DNA of 14,471 bases from Elusimicrobiota bacterium. Its GTDB lineage: Bacteria; CAYTYR01; UBA6262. Position 1 is the first letter of the stretch. Each line of letters opens with the position of its first letter. The notes under the pieces were generated by a model, which was not told the DNA's origin, did not search any database, and worked only from the letters and a program-made list of their open reading frames with translations. Positions 1-6,235 of the stretch are shown in pieces. The translations under genes were made by a program, and so were the position numbers. The stretch lies in the NCBI GenBank assembly GCA_003153935.1, contig PMCA01000020.1, forward strand, positions 6,763 to 21,233, in the 5' to 3' direction.

Positions 1-855
1 AAGTATAATACCAGCGGGGTCAGGCTCTGGACCAGGCAATTTGGCACCAGCGCTGATGAGGCGGGCATGGGAGTGGCAACAGACTCATCAGGGAATATTT
101 ATGTCACCGGGTGGACGACGGGCGACCTTAATGGCAATACTAATCAAGGCGGGTATGATATATTTATAACCAAGTATGACACTAATGGAACCAGCCTCTG
201 GACCAAGCTATTGGGCACCAGCGCGATCGATGAGGGTTTGGGGGTGGCGGTAGATCATTCAGATAACATTTATGTCACTGGATATACCTTTGGCAACCTG
301 GATGGCAATACCAATAAGGGCGGTAAGGATGTATTTTTAGCTAAGTTCAATACTAGCGGGTCCAAGCTCTGGACAAAACAATTTGGTTCAAGTGTTGATG
401 ATGAGAGCCATGGAGTGGCCACAGACGCATCAGGGAATATTTACATTACCGGGTTGACTTCCGGCAATCTTGACGGCAATACCAGTCAAGGCGGCGAGGA
501 TATATTTTTAACTAAGTTTGACGCCAGCGGGGCCAAGCTCTGGACCAAACAATATGGCACCAGCGCTGATGATGCTGGTTTGGGAGTGGCGGTAAATGCA
601 TCCGGGAATATTTATGTTACCGGGTTGACAGCGGGTGGTCTGGACGGCAATGTCAATCAAGGCGGATATGATATATTTTTAACTAAGTTTGACTCCAGCG
701 GGTCCAGGCTCTGGACCAAACAATACGGCACCAGCGCTGATGACGCGGGTTTAGGAGTGGCCTTAGATTCCTCAGGGAATATTGACGCCACCGGCTGGAC
801 CAAAGGTGGGCTTAACGCTAATGCCAATCAAGGTTCTATTGATATGTTTTTAATA
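1..855 (+). repeat. Five tandem 171-bp coding repeats
   Basis: Units at 1-171, 172-342, 343-513, 514-684 and 685-855 are in register, each coding for 57 residues. The part coding for LWTK..GTSADD is the most conserved at DNA level (for example near 540-575 and 711-746, where only scattered third-position changes are seen). The array probably continues upstream of the window. Confidence 0.9.
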
Positions 856-870
856 AGACTGGCTCCATAG
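1..870 (+). CDS. SBBP-type beta-propeller repeat protein, 3' part (5' end outside window)
   Basis: The frame is open from base 1 to a TAG at 868-870, giving 289 visible residues; the start lies upstream. The protein is five consecutive 57-residue repeats (residues 1-57, 58-114, 115-171, 172-228, 229-285) plus a short tail RLAP. Each repeat carries the core SGNIYVTG, a turn LDGNTNQGG, DIFLTKF and LWTKQ.GTSADD, which matches the SBBP (seven-bladed beta-propeller-like) repeat family. Such proteins are usually secreted or surface-attached; that is family knowledge, since no signal peptide can be seen here. The last repeat has drifted (NIYV replaced by NIDA, Gly lost in several turns), as expected for a terminal blade. 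No C-terminal anchor or sorting domain follows. Function is unknown, perhaps binding or adhesion. It is followed by a terminator, so it ends its transcription unit. Confidence 0.85.
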   Translation, partial: KYNTSGVRLWTRQFGTSADEAGMGVATDSSGNIYVTGWTTGDLNGNTNQGGYDIFITKYDTNGTSLWTKLLGTSAIDEGLGVAVDHSDNIYVTGYTFGNLDGNTNKGGKDVFLAKFNTSGSKLWTKQFGSSVDDESHGVATDASGNIYITGLTSGNLDGNTSQGGEDIFLTKFDASGAKLWTKQYGTSADDAGLGVAVNASGNIYVTGLTAGGLDGNVNQGGYDIFLTKFDSSGSRLWTKQYGTSADDAGLGVALDSSGNIDATGWTKGGLNANANQGSIDMFLIRLAP

Positions 871-900
871 GGTCAGGATACGCTATAGCGCCAATCTGGT

Positions 901-930
901 AAGAGGCGGGAATAACATTTCCTGCCTTTT
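901..930 (+). terminator. Intrinsic terminator after the SBBP-repeat gene
   Basis: A 9-bp stem pairs 904-912 (AGGCGGGAA) with 919-927 (TTCCTGCCT) with one G-U pair and a 6-base loop TAACAT. The stem can be extended by A-T/G-U pairs into the T run at 927-930. It lies 31 bases after the stop at 870 and just upstream of a separate promoter. Confidence 0.75.
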
Positions 931-934
931 ATAT

Positions 935-963
935 TTGACACTACCTGTGTTTGATGTTATAAT
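935..963 (+). promoter_or_regulatory. Sigma-70-type promoter for the membrane protein/TPR lipoprotein pair
   Basis: Perfect TTGACA at 935-940, a 17-bp spacer, and perfect TATAAT at 958-963. The start would fall near 970, giving a very short leader that carries the ribosome binding site AAGAGG (971-976) before the ATG at 981. Confidence 0.85.
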
Positions 964-980
964 AAAAAATAAGAGGTAAT

Positions 981-1877
981 ATGCCAATTTTAAAAAGCTT
1001 AGACATTTATGGTTCGGTAATGGGATTGACGTTCAAGAACCTGCGTAAGTTCCCGGGATTGCTGCTGCCCTTGTTCTATTTGGCGCTGATAGAGCTGGTT
1101 GGCCTGGCTATCATCTATTATTCGGTCCAGTGGCCGCTGAACCTGGTGCTGGCCCAGCCGATCAAGGCGTTTTACGGGGAGATCAGCCTGCATTATCCAT
1201 TTAACCTGGTGGCGCTACTGCAGATATTCAATAAGTGGGAGTCGTTCACGGAGGTTGTTTTTGGCTCACTGCTGGCCGGCATGACCATATCCATGTATAA
1301 CCAGATGACCAGGAATATGACCATCCGGTTCGGCAAAAATTTTAATATCGTTTTTAATCGGTACCTGCGGTTATTGGGCTATAGTTTGCTCATATTTGTG
1401 CTGGTGTATGGTTTCTCCAGTTCTACCGAGTATTTCCGCACTGAAATACTGAAGAAGAATAACGGCTATTTCTGGCACATGGGGGTTCTCAAGTGGAGCC
1501 TGGTCGTGGCCGTGCTGAATTATATTTTTTACATAGCCGTCCAGACCGTGTTCCTTTATTTGCCGATGGGCATAATAGTGGAAAATACTGGTTTATGGCG
1601 GTCAGCCAGGGAATCAATTAAGATAATGAAAAAGTATTTCCTGGTCTCTGTTTTGCTCGTGGCTATCCCGTTCCTATTGTACCTGGCCAACGTGGTCTTA
1701 GACGCTTTTTCCGGCAAGCTCATGACGAGCATAACCCCGGAAATAAGCATCGCTTTAGCGGTTTTGACGATAATAATTGTTTTTATTATCAATGTTATAA
1801 TCAATATTTCAGCTACCATACTCTATCTCAACGTTAAACAGCAACAGGTGCCGAGACAAGGACAAGCCAATGCTTAG
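981..1877 (+). CDS. Multi-pass inner membrane protein, function unknown
   Basis: 298 residues, ATG start with AAGAGG at 971-976, directly behind a consensus promoter. Hydrophobic segments are visible at about residues 25-47, 92-106, 131-145, 171-198, 219-240 and 255-283, so about six membrane helices. A segment near 207-225 (ARESIKIMKKYFLVSVLLV) resembles the amphipathic-plus-helix pattern common in uncharacterised integral membrane proteins with repeated helical pairs. The C-terminus is short and polar. No catalytic motif is recognised. Its end overlaps the start of the TPR lipoprotein by 8 bases (1870-1877), which suggests translational coupling and joint work at the envelope. Membrane location is well supported; any transport or assembly role is only inferred from the partner. 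Confidence 0.8.
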   Translation: MPILKSLDIYGSVMGLTFKNLRKFPGLLLPLFYLALIELVGLAIIYYSVQWPLNLVLAQPIKAFYGEISLHYPFNLVALLQIFNKWESFTEVVFGSLLAGMTISMYNQMTRNMTIRFGKNFNIVFNRYLRLLGYSLLIFVLVYGFSSSTEYFRTEILKKNNGYFWHMGVLKWSLVVAVLNYIFYIAVQTVFLYLPMGIIVENTGLWRSARESIKIMKKYFLVSVLLVAIPFLLYLANVVLDAFSGKLMTSITPEISIALAVLTIIIVFIINVIINISATILYLNVKQQQVPRQGQANA

Positions 1878-2754
1878 AAATACGATTACACAGATATTTA
1901 AGGCTGATTACACTGATAAAGCTAAAGCGTTGGTTTTATTGATAGTATGTGTAGTAATGCTAACGGGGTGCTCGCAGCAGTATTCCGCGGAGAGGGCTTT
2001 CTACCAGGCCAGTAAATACAGCTCCGATATATTCAAGGATCCCAAGAATATCCCGCCCTATAAATTCGGCAAAGCCATAGAAATTTTTCAGTCAGTGATC
2101 AATAAATATCCCCAGACCGATCAGGCGGTCGAGTCTTACTTTAAGATAGGTGACCTTTACGTCTTGGAGGAAAAATACCCTGAAGCCCTGGTCCAGTTTA
2201 GGAAAATACTGGGCCAGTATCCCGACAAAAGGGATGTTTTGGCGCGGGCGATCATGTCCGTGGGGGGCTGCTACGAAAAGCAGGGTGATTGGGATAATAC
2301 CTACAAATACATGCGCGAGGCTTTTGACAAGTTTCCTGACGTTCCCGGCACCTTGTCCATACCGGAAGGTATCCTGACCTATTACATGAATAAGAAGGAC
2401 AAAGCCGGCCAGGAAAAAGCCTATGCTCAGGCCATCAAGGATTACCAGGGATTGATCGCTAAATATCCTGCTTCACAGTTAGCTTATTCGGCCACCAATA
2501 TGCTGGCGGAAGTGTATATGCGCGGCGAAGATTGGGCTGATGTCCTGGCTACCATCAACGGGCTGGTCAAAAATTATCCACAATCCCCGGATGCGCCGAC
2601 CTGGCTGATGACCATGGCCGCGACCTATGAAGTGAAACTGAATGATAAGGTAAAAGCTCGCGAGTACTACCAGATGGTTAAGGATAAATACAGCTCCAGC
2701 CCCTGGGCCAAGGAAGCGGATAAGCGGCTGGAGTCCCTGGGGCTGGCAAAATAA
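1870..2754 (+). CDS. TPR-repeat lipoprotein (BamD/YbgF-like architecture)
   Basis: 294 residues. A hydrophobic signal segment at about residues 19-33 ends in the lipobox LTGC (31-34), so mature Cys34 should be lipidated. The rest is helical, with tetratricopeptide-like units: AIEIFQSVINKYP, then YPEALVQFRKILGQYP, AIKDYQGLIAKYP, VLATINGLVKNYP and AREYYQMVKDKY. The pattern (helix pairs ending in YP) is like BamD/YfiO and YbgF/CpoB, but no specific family is claimed. The ATG at 1870 has AAGGA at 1858-1862, seven bases upstream, and overlaps the preceding gene. Residues 4-17 are encoded by a copy of a dispersed repeat (1884-1917), which lengthens the positively charged region before the signal helix. 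Probably an envelope scaffold. No terminator is seen after it. Confidence 0.85.
   Translation: MLRNTITQIFKADYTDKAKALVLLIVCVVMLTGCSQQYSAERAFYQASKYSSDIFKDPKNIPPYKFGKAIEIFQSVINKYPQTDQAVESYFKIGDLYVLEEKYPEALVQFRKILGQYPDKRDVLARAIMSVGGCYEKQGDWDNTYKYMREAFDKFPDVPGTLSIPEGILTYYMNKKDKAGQEKAYAQAIKDYQGLIAKYPASQLAYSATNMLAEVYMRGEDWADVLATINGLVKNYPQSPDAPTWLMTMAATYEVKLNDKVKAREYYQMVKDKYSSSPWAKEADKRLESLGLAK
1884..1917 (+). repeat. GATTACACAGAT-type dispersed repeat, copy 1 (inside a coding start)
   Basis: Two GATTACAC.GAT motifs with a 22-base period. About 30 of 34 bases match copy 2 at 3612-3645. It lies entirely within codons 5-16 of the TPR lipoprotein. Confidence 0.75.
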
Positions 2755-2775
2755 TCCCTTCGACCAATAAATTGC

Positions 2776-2805
2776 TTGACTAAAAATTACTATTTGTACT
2801 ATTAT
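2776..2805 (+). promoter_or_regulatory. Probable promoter for the small coiled-coil gene and HAMP gene
   Basis: TTGACT at 2776-2781, an 18-bp spacer and TATTAT at 2800-2805, in the 55-base AT-rich gap after the lipoprotein stop. The expected start near 2812 falls after the first in-frame TTG at 2810, so the small gene must start further in if this promoter is the one used. Confidence 0.5.
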
Positions 2806-2809
2806 ATGC

Positions 2810-3028
2810 TTGTGGTTGTTTGAAAACTTGTTACGGAGGTTGAAAATTAAGTCCCCCAGGGTTTTAGAAAATAAGATCAGGGAATTGGAACTCGAATTAG
2901 AGAAAAGCCGCCTGGAACAAGATACGTTGGCCGTCGAATTAGACGAAGCTTATCAGAAATTATATGAACTCTGTCCTCATATATATAAAGGGATTATCTC
3001 CAAAGAAAGAAAAGAAGTCCTGCACTAG
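2810..3028 (+). CDS. Small coiled-coil protein, start uncertain
   Basis: An open frame of up to 72 residues without any internal ATG. The centre (KIRELELELEKSRLEQDTLAVELDEAYQKL) is a charged heptad-like helix, likely a coiled coil. The tail is KERKEVLH. The start is unclear: TTG codons lie at 2810, 2816, 2828 and 2840. A good GGAGG at 2835-2839 sits directly before TTG 2840 and six bases before ATT 2846. A leader starting near 2812 would exclude TTG 2810. The HAMP gene begins 29 bases after the stop, so the two are likely co-transcribed. No family is recognised. The amphipathic pattern and the position in an otherwise uncovered gap argue that the frame is used. Confidence 0.5.
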   Translation: MWLFENLLRRLKIKSPRVLENKIRELELELEKSRLEQDTLAVELDEAYQKLYELCPHIYKGIISKERKEVLH

Positions 3029-3057
3029 CTGTTGTAGACCTTACCTAAAGGACCACA

Positions 3058-3606
3058 ATGCTTAGACGTAGAAAATTCCTGGTTAAGACGACTTTCCAAT
3101 TCAAATACGCAGGTTTGCTGATCTTCGCCATATTGTTCGTAGTGGCGGTGGTCGGTTGGAACCTTTATTACGAAGCAGGGTCTATCCTGCTGGATAAAAC
3201 CAGGTCCGGTGATATAGTTGACCTGGTTTCGGCTTATAACCATATGCTGCTGCGCGGCTTGCCGATGATCCTGCTGGTCATAGTGGTGGTCAGTATTTTT
3301 ATCTCGCACGAAGTCGCGGGACCGCTGGTGCACCTGGAAAAAAGCATGGCCAGAATAGGACAGGGGGACCTGACCGAAAAGATAACATTGCGCAAAGGTG
3401 ACGAATTTAAGGAAATTGCCTTGTTATTCAATGATATGACCGGGGGCATCAAGCAGATAGTCATTAAGGACCGGGAACACCTCCAGCGGATAATTTTCAA
3501 AATGGAAGACCTTAAAAACAAAATAGGTCAGGGCGTAGCTAAGCCCGAAGAGATAGAAGAGCTGGTCAAAGAATTAAAAGCAGTCGGCATGGATTATAAA
3601 GTTTAG
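3058..3606 (+). CDS. HAMP-domain membrane protein without an output domain
   Basis: 182 residues; ATG with AAAGGA at 3047-3052. Two membrane helices (about 17-35 and 68-83) flank a short outer loop of about 32 residues. A HAMP linker follows at about 84-134 (HEVAGPLVHLEKSMARIGQG, then LRKGDEFKEI and LFNDM), then a helix of about 35-45 residues rich in charged residues. HAMP domains pass signals from membrane sensors to kinases, cyclases or chemotaxis domains, but this protein stops after the HAMP and a short coiled coil: no histidine kinase, GGDEF or methyl-accepting domain. A strong terminator follows, so it is not simply split from a kinase gene next door. It could act as a partner or adaptor in trans; that is inference. 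Confidence 0.85.
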   Translation: MLRRRKFLVKTTFQFKYAGLLIFAILFVVAVVGWNLYYEAGSILLDKTRSGDIVDLVSAYNHMLLRGLPMILLVIVVVSIFISHEVAGPLVHLEKSMARIGQGDLTEKITLRKGDEFKEIALLFNDMTGGIKQIVIKDREHLQRIIFKMEDLKNKIGQGVAKPEEIEELVKELKAVGMDYKV

Positions 3607-3609
3607 AAG

Positions 3610-3646
3610 CAGATTACACAGATTTTTAAAACTGATTACACAGATT
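3610..3646 (+). repeat. GATTACACAGAT-type dispersed repeat, copy 2
   Basis: GATTACACAGAT occurs at 3612-3623 and again at 3634-3645, separated by TTTTAAAACT (period 22). It lies between the HAMP gene stop and the terminator. Copy 1 is at 1884-1917. Confidence 0.8.
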
Positions 3647-3655
3647 AGAACATGA

Positions 3656-3683
3656 AGGAGCCTGAAGAGGCTCCTATTTTTTT
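3656..3683 (+). terminator. Intrinsic terminator after the HAMP gene
   Basis: A perfect 8-bp stem pairs AGGAGCCT (3656-3663) with AGGCTCCT (3668-3675) across a GAAG tetraloop. It is followed by A and seven T (3677-3683). Confidence 0.9.
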
Positions 3684-3700
3684 ATTATATGGGGGATTAG

Positions 3701-5317
3701 TTGCGGCCTTTAGTAACAATTACCTGTGCCTACATAGTTATTATCATGCTGGTCTCCTGCTGGTGGCCGCCGATCAAGCCGGTGGGGACTACTCCGCCTA
3801 TTGGCGGCTGGTCGCAGAAGATAGAACAGAGCCTGTCGCGGAACATGAGCTATGGCCTGCCGGCGGAAACTTCCGCTTTGCTCAGGGGTATAATGCTCGG
3901 CGAAAAAACGGAGATATCCCGCGAAGTTAAGGATATGTTCTCCAATACCGGGGTGATGCACATCCTGGCGGTCAGCGGCATGAATGTGGGCATGGTCGCG
4001 GCGATATTCTTTTTCATTTTCACCAAAATGTTCAGGCTGACCAGGAAATACGCGTCGTTCCTGCTGATCTTCATAGTAATAATTTTCGGGCAGATAACCG
4101 GGTCGCAGTCCAGCGTCAACCGCGCCGTGGTCATGGCCATAGTCGGATTGGTGGCCGTCATGCTGGAGCGGGAAAAGGATATGCTTAATACCCTGGCCCT
4201 GGCGGCTCTGGTGCTGCTGGTATGGGAGCCGCGTAACCTGTTCGATGTGGGCTTCCAGCTGTCCTTTGCCGCCACGCTGGGCATTGTCCTACTGGCGCCA
4301 AGATTAACCGCTTGGCTGAAACCAGCTGGCCGTCTGGTGGGTACTTCCCTGGCCGTCTCCCTGGCGGCGCAGATAACCGTCACTCCTTTCATCATTTACT
4401 ATTTTCACAAGTTCTCCCTGGTATCTCCCCTGGCTAACCTGGCGGTTGTGCCGCTGGTCGGCGTTATCACTATCCTGGGATTCTCTTCGTTTTTCGGCCG
4501 TCTGCTTTTCGCGCCGGTAGGTAATCTGCTGATACAACTGAACCATTATTTACTGTTGCTGCTCCTGGCGATAGTGAAATTCTTTGACCATCTGCCATTG
4601 GCGTTCATTTACCTGGCCATGCCGGGAATGTTATTCATGCCCAAACCGCTGGAGGTCTCGTATATCAATGTCGGCCAGGGAGACAGCATCCTGGTCAGCC
4701 TGCCGGACCGGAGAGCGGTCCTGATAGACGGCGGCGGGGGGATGAATCGGGATTACAACGTTGGAGACAGGCGAGTGGCGCCTTATTTGTGGTCGCAGGG
4801 GATAAACAGGATCGATACCGTAATCCTGACCCACGCTCATTACAACCATTTACAGGGCCTTCTGCCCATTCTGGACAAGTTCAAGGTCAGGCAGGTGATC
4901 ATGCCAGCGTTCACCTTGGAGGCCGGCAGCCAGGACTATATGCGGGAGTTCCTGGAGAAGATCAAGGAGAAAAAGATATACCTGGTGGAGTGGTCGGGAG
5001 GGGAACGCATTAATTGGTCCAGGGACCTGGCCCTGCGTAATATAGCGGCGCAGGACTGCCTGGCTTTCAGGCTATCCTATAAAGGCAAAACATTCCTGTT
5101 CACCAGCGACTCATCCATAAAGTCACCAGTAACCGCCTCAGTATGCCAATTACCGAATCATGGCAAAATGGCCGGCAATCCGCTCCCTAAGGCGGAATAC
5201 CTGGTTGTAAGCGGCAAAACCATGCCCGTGGATGAAAGGATATGGTCCACCGCCAGGGATGGGAACATCAAGTTCATATGTGACGGGGAATCTATTAAGG
5301 TCAAAACCAGTAAGTAA
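3701..5317 (+). CDS. comEC: ComEC/Rec2-family DNA uptake protein, short form with degenerate metallo-beta-lactamase motif
   Basis: 538 residues from TTG 3701, with GGGGG at 3691-3695 as the ribosome binding site. ComEC forms the inner-membrane channel for single-stranded DNA during transformation. The competence domain is clear: HILAVSGMNVG (87-97), many membrane helices to about residue 312, and FDVGFQLSFAATLG (181-194). A metallo-beta-lactamase-like domain follows: YINVGQGDS (321-329), LIDGGGG (341-347), LTHAHYNH (376-383) and FTSD (467-470). Full ComEC proteins are usually about 700-850 residues; the N-terminal OB-fold-like region (DUF4131) is essentially missing. In the metal motif HxHxDH the Asp is Asn382, and the later HHG motif is NHG (486-488), so hydrolase activity is doubtful. 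No promoter is seen between the upstream terminator and this start. Confidence 0.88.
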   Translation: MRPLVTITCAYIVIIMLVSCWWPPIKPVGTTPPIGGWSQKIEQSLSRNMSYGLPAETSALLRGIMLGEKTEISREVKDMFSNTGVMHILAVSGMNVGMVAAIFFFIFTKMFRLTRKYASFLLIFIVIIFGQITGSQSSVNRAVVMAIVGLVAVMLEREKDMLNTLALAALVLLVWEPRNLFDVGFQLSFAATLGIVLLAPRLTAWLKPAGRLVGTSLAVSLAAQITVTPFIIYYFHKFSLVSPLANLAVVPLVGVITILGFSSFFGRLLFAPVGNLLIQLNHYLLLLLLAIVKFFDHLPLAFIYLAMPGMLFMPKPLEVSYINVGQGDSILVSLPDRRAVLIDGGGGMNRDYNVGDRRVAPYLWSQGINRIDTVILTHAHYNHLQGLLPILDKFKVRQVIMPAFTLEAGSQDYMREFLEKIKEKKIYLVEWSGGERINWSRDLALRNIAAQDCLAFRLSYKGKTFLFTSDSSIKSPVTASVCQLPNHGKMAGNPLPKAEYLVVSGKTMPVDERIWSTARDGNIKFICDGESIKVKTSK

Positions 5318-5321
5318 AAGA

Positions 5322-5355
5322 AGTGTCATACCCTTTGATACTCATTATTGACACT
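5322..5355. promoter_or_regulatory. Inverted repeat overlapping the argB promoter -35 box
   Basis: AGTGTCA (5322-5328) and TGACACT (5349-5355) form a perfect 7-bp inverted repeat with a 20-base gap. The right arm covers most of the -35 hexamer. It could be an operator, but it may be chance; it does not look like a classical ArgR box. Confidence 0.3.
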
Positions 5356-5377
5356 CTTTGTATATCTGTGCTATAAT
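5348..5377 (+). promoter_or_regulatory. Sigma-70-type promoter of the argB-argD-tig-clpP-lon operon
   Basis: TTGACA at 5348-5353, an 18-bp spacer, and TATAAT at 5372-5377. The start would be near 5384, giving a leader of about 48 bases. It is the only convincing promoter found before 13010, so it probably serves six genes. Confidence 0.8.
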
Positions 5378-5385
5378 AAATCCAG

Positions 5386-5410
5386 CCCGCTTTGCAGGTG
5401 CGCGGGTTTT
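5386..5410 (+). promoter_or_regulatory. Leader hairpin with T run before argB (possible weak attenuator)
   Basis: CCCGC (5386-5390) pairs with GCGGG (5402-5406) across an 11-base loop and is followed directly by TTTT. It sits between the promoter and the argB ribosome binding site, at the very 5' end of the transcript. The stem is short, so termination would be weak; a role in mRNA stability is equally possible. The leader is too short for a T-box. Confidence 0.35.
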
Positions 5411-5431
5411 ATTGCTTATATAAGGATTTTC

Positions 5432-6226
5432 ATGTCTAAGACCATTGTAATTAAATTCGGGGGAAGTATCGCTACTGACCCCAAAATAAAGAAGGGTTTC
5501 TACCGGGATATAGCTACTCTGCATAAGCAGGGCTATAAGGTCGTTATTTGCCATGGCGGCGGCCCGGAGATCAATAATTTCCTGTTAAAACTCGGTCTAA
5601 AGCCGAAATTCGTTAACGGCCTGCGCGTCACCGACAAAGAAACCATGGAGATCGTGGAGATGGTGCTCTGCGGCAAGGTCAATAAAGAGATAGTCGGAGC
5701 ATTAAGTATTAATGGCGCTCCGTCGGTGGGCATCAGCGGCAAAGACGCGAGTTTACTGATAGCCAAAAAGATGAAGACCACGCCGGACCTGGGTTTTGTC
5801 GGCGAGATCACTAAAGTGAATACCAAAGTCTTGAACGACCTGCTTAAGGATTACGTGGTGGTTGTCTCCTCACTGGGGATAGACGCTAAAGAGCAGACCT
5901 ATAATATTAACGCCGATACCGTGGCGACGAAGATCGCACAGGCGCTGAAGGCCGACAAGCTGGTGCTGTTGACCAATGTCAAAGGTGTGTTGGCTGATGC
6001 GACTGATGAATTCTCGACGATAATGAAGATCAAGACCAGCCAGATAGCCGGGTTGATCAAGAACAACGTGGTTAGCGGCGGCATGATACCAAAAATGCTG
6101 GCTTGCCGTGAGGCGCTGGCCAGAGGAGTCAAAGAGATAGATATAATCGACGGCCGCAAACCGCACGCGGTCCTGCAAGCTATGAAGAATACCAAAAATT
6201 TAGGAACATGCTTTGTGAAAGGATAG
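5432..6226 (+). CDS. argB: Acetylglutamate kinase
   Basis: 264 residues. The enzyme phosphorylates N-acetyl-L-glutamate with ATP, the second step of ornithine/arginine synthesis in the cytoplasm. Family motifs are all present: KFGGS (8-12), HGGGPEIN (41-48), NGLRVTD (62-68), GISGKDA (100-106), GFVGEI (121-126), NINADTVA (158-165), LLTNVKGVL (179-187) and SGGMIPK (215-221). Lys8 and Lys221 correspond to the ATP/phosphate-binding lysines. The start is the ATG at 5432 with AAGGA at 5422-5426. The frame stays open upstream to TTG 5348, but that is the -35 box itself. The protein lacks the N-terminal helix of arginine-inhibited hexameric enzymes, which suggests the arginine-insensitive dimer type (inference). 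It is first in the operon, nine bases before argD. Confidence 0.95.
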   Translation: MSKTIVIKFGGSIATDPKIKKGFYRDIATLHKQGYKVVICHGGGPEINNFLLKLGLKPKFVNGLRVTDKETMEIVEMVLCGKVNKEIVGALSINGAPSVGISGKDASLLIAKKMKTTPDLGFVGEITKVNTKVLNDLLKDYVVVVSSLGIDAKEQTYNINADTVATKIAQALKADKLVLLTNVKGVLADATDEFSTIMKIKTSQIAGLIKNNVVSGGMIPKMLACREALARGVKEIDIIDGRKPHAVLQAMKNTKNLGTCFVKG

Positions 6227-6235
6227 GAGACTTAG

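Noticed and set aside
1-855. CRISPR-like repeat array
   Set aside because: The repeats are contiguous 171-bp coding units in one open frame with no spacers.
3652-3930. Open frame starting at ATG 3652 before comEC
   Set aside because: Its start is within the terminator stem region and it overlaps comEC in another frame; the sequence shows no protein family and no ribosome binding site.
5348-5431. N-terminal extension of ArgB from TTG 5348
   Set aside because: TTG 5348 is the first half of the -35 box, the promoter lies inside the extension, and ATG 5432 has an AAGGA site and a family-like start.
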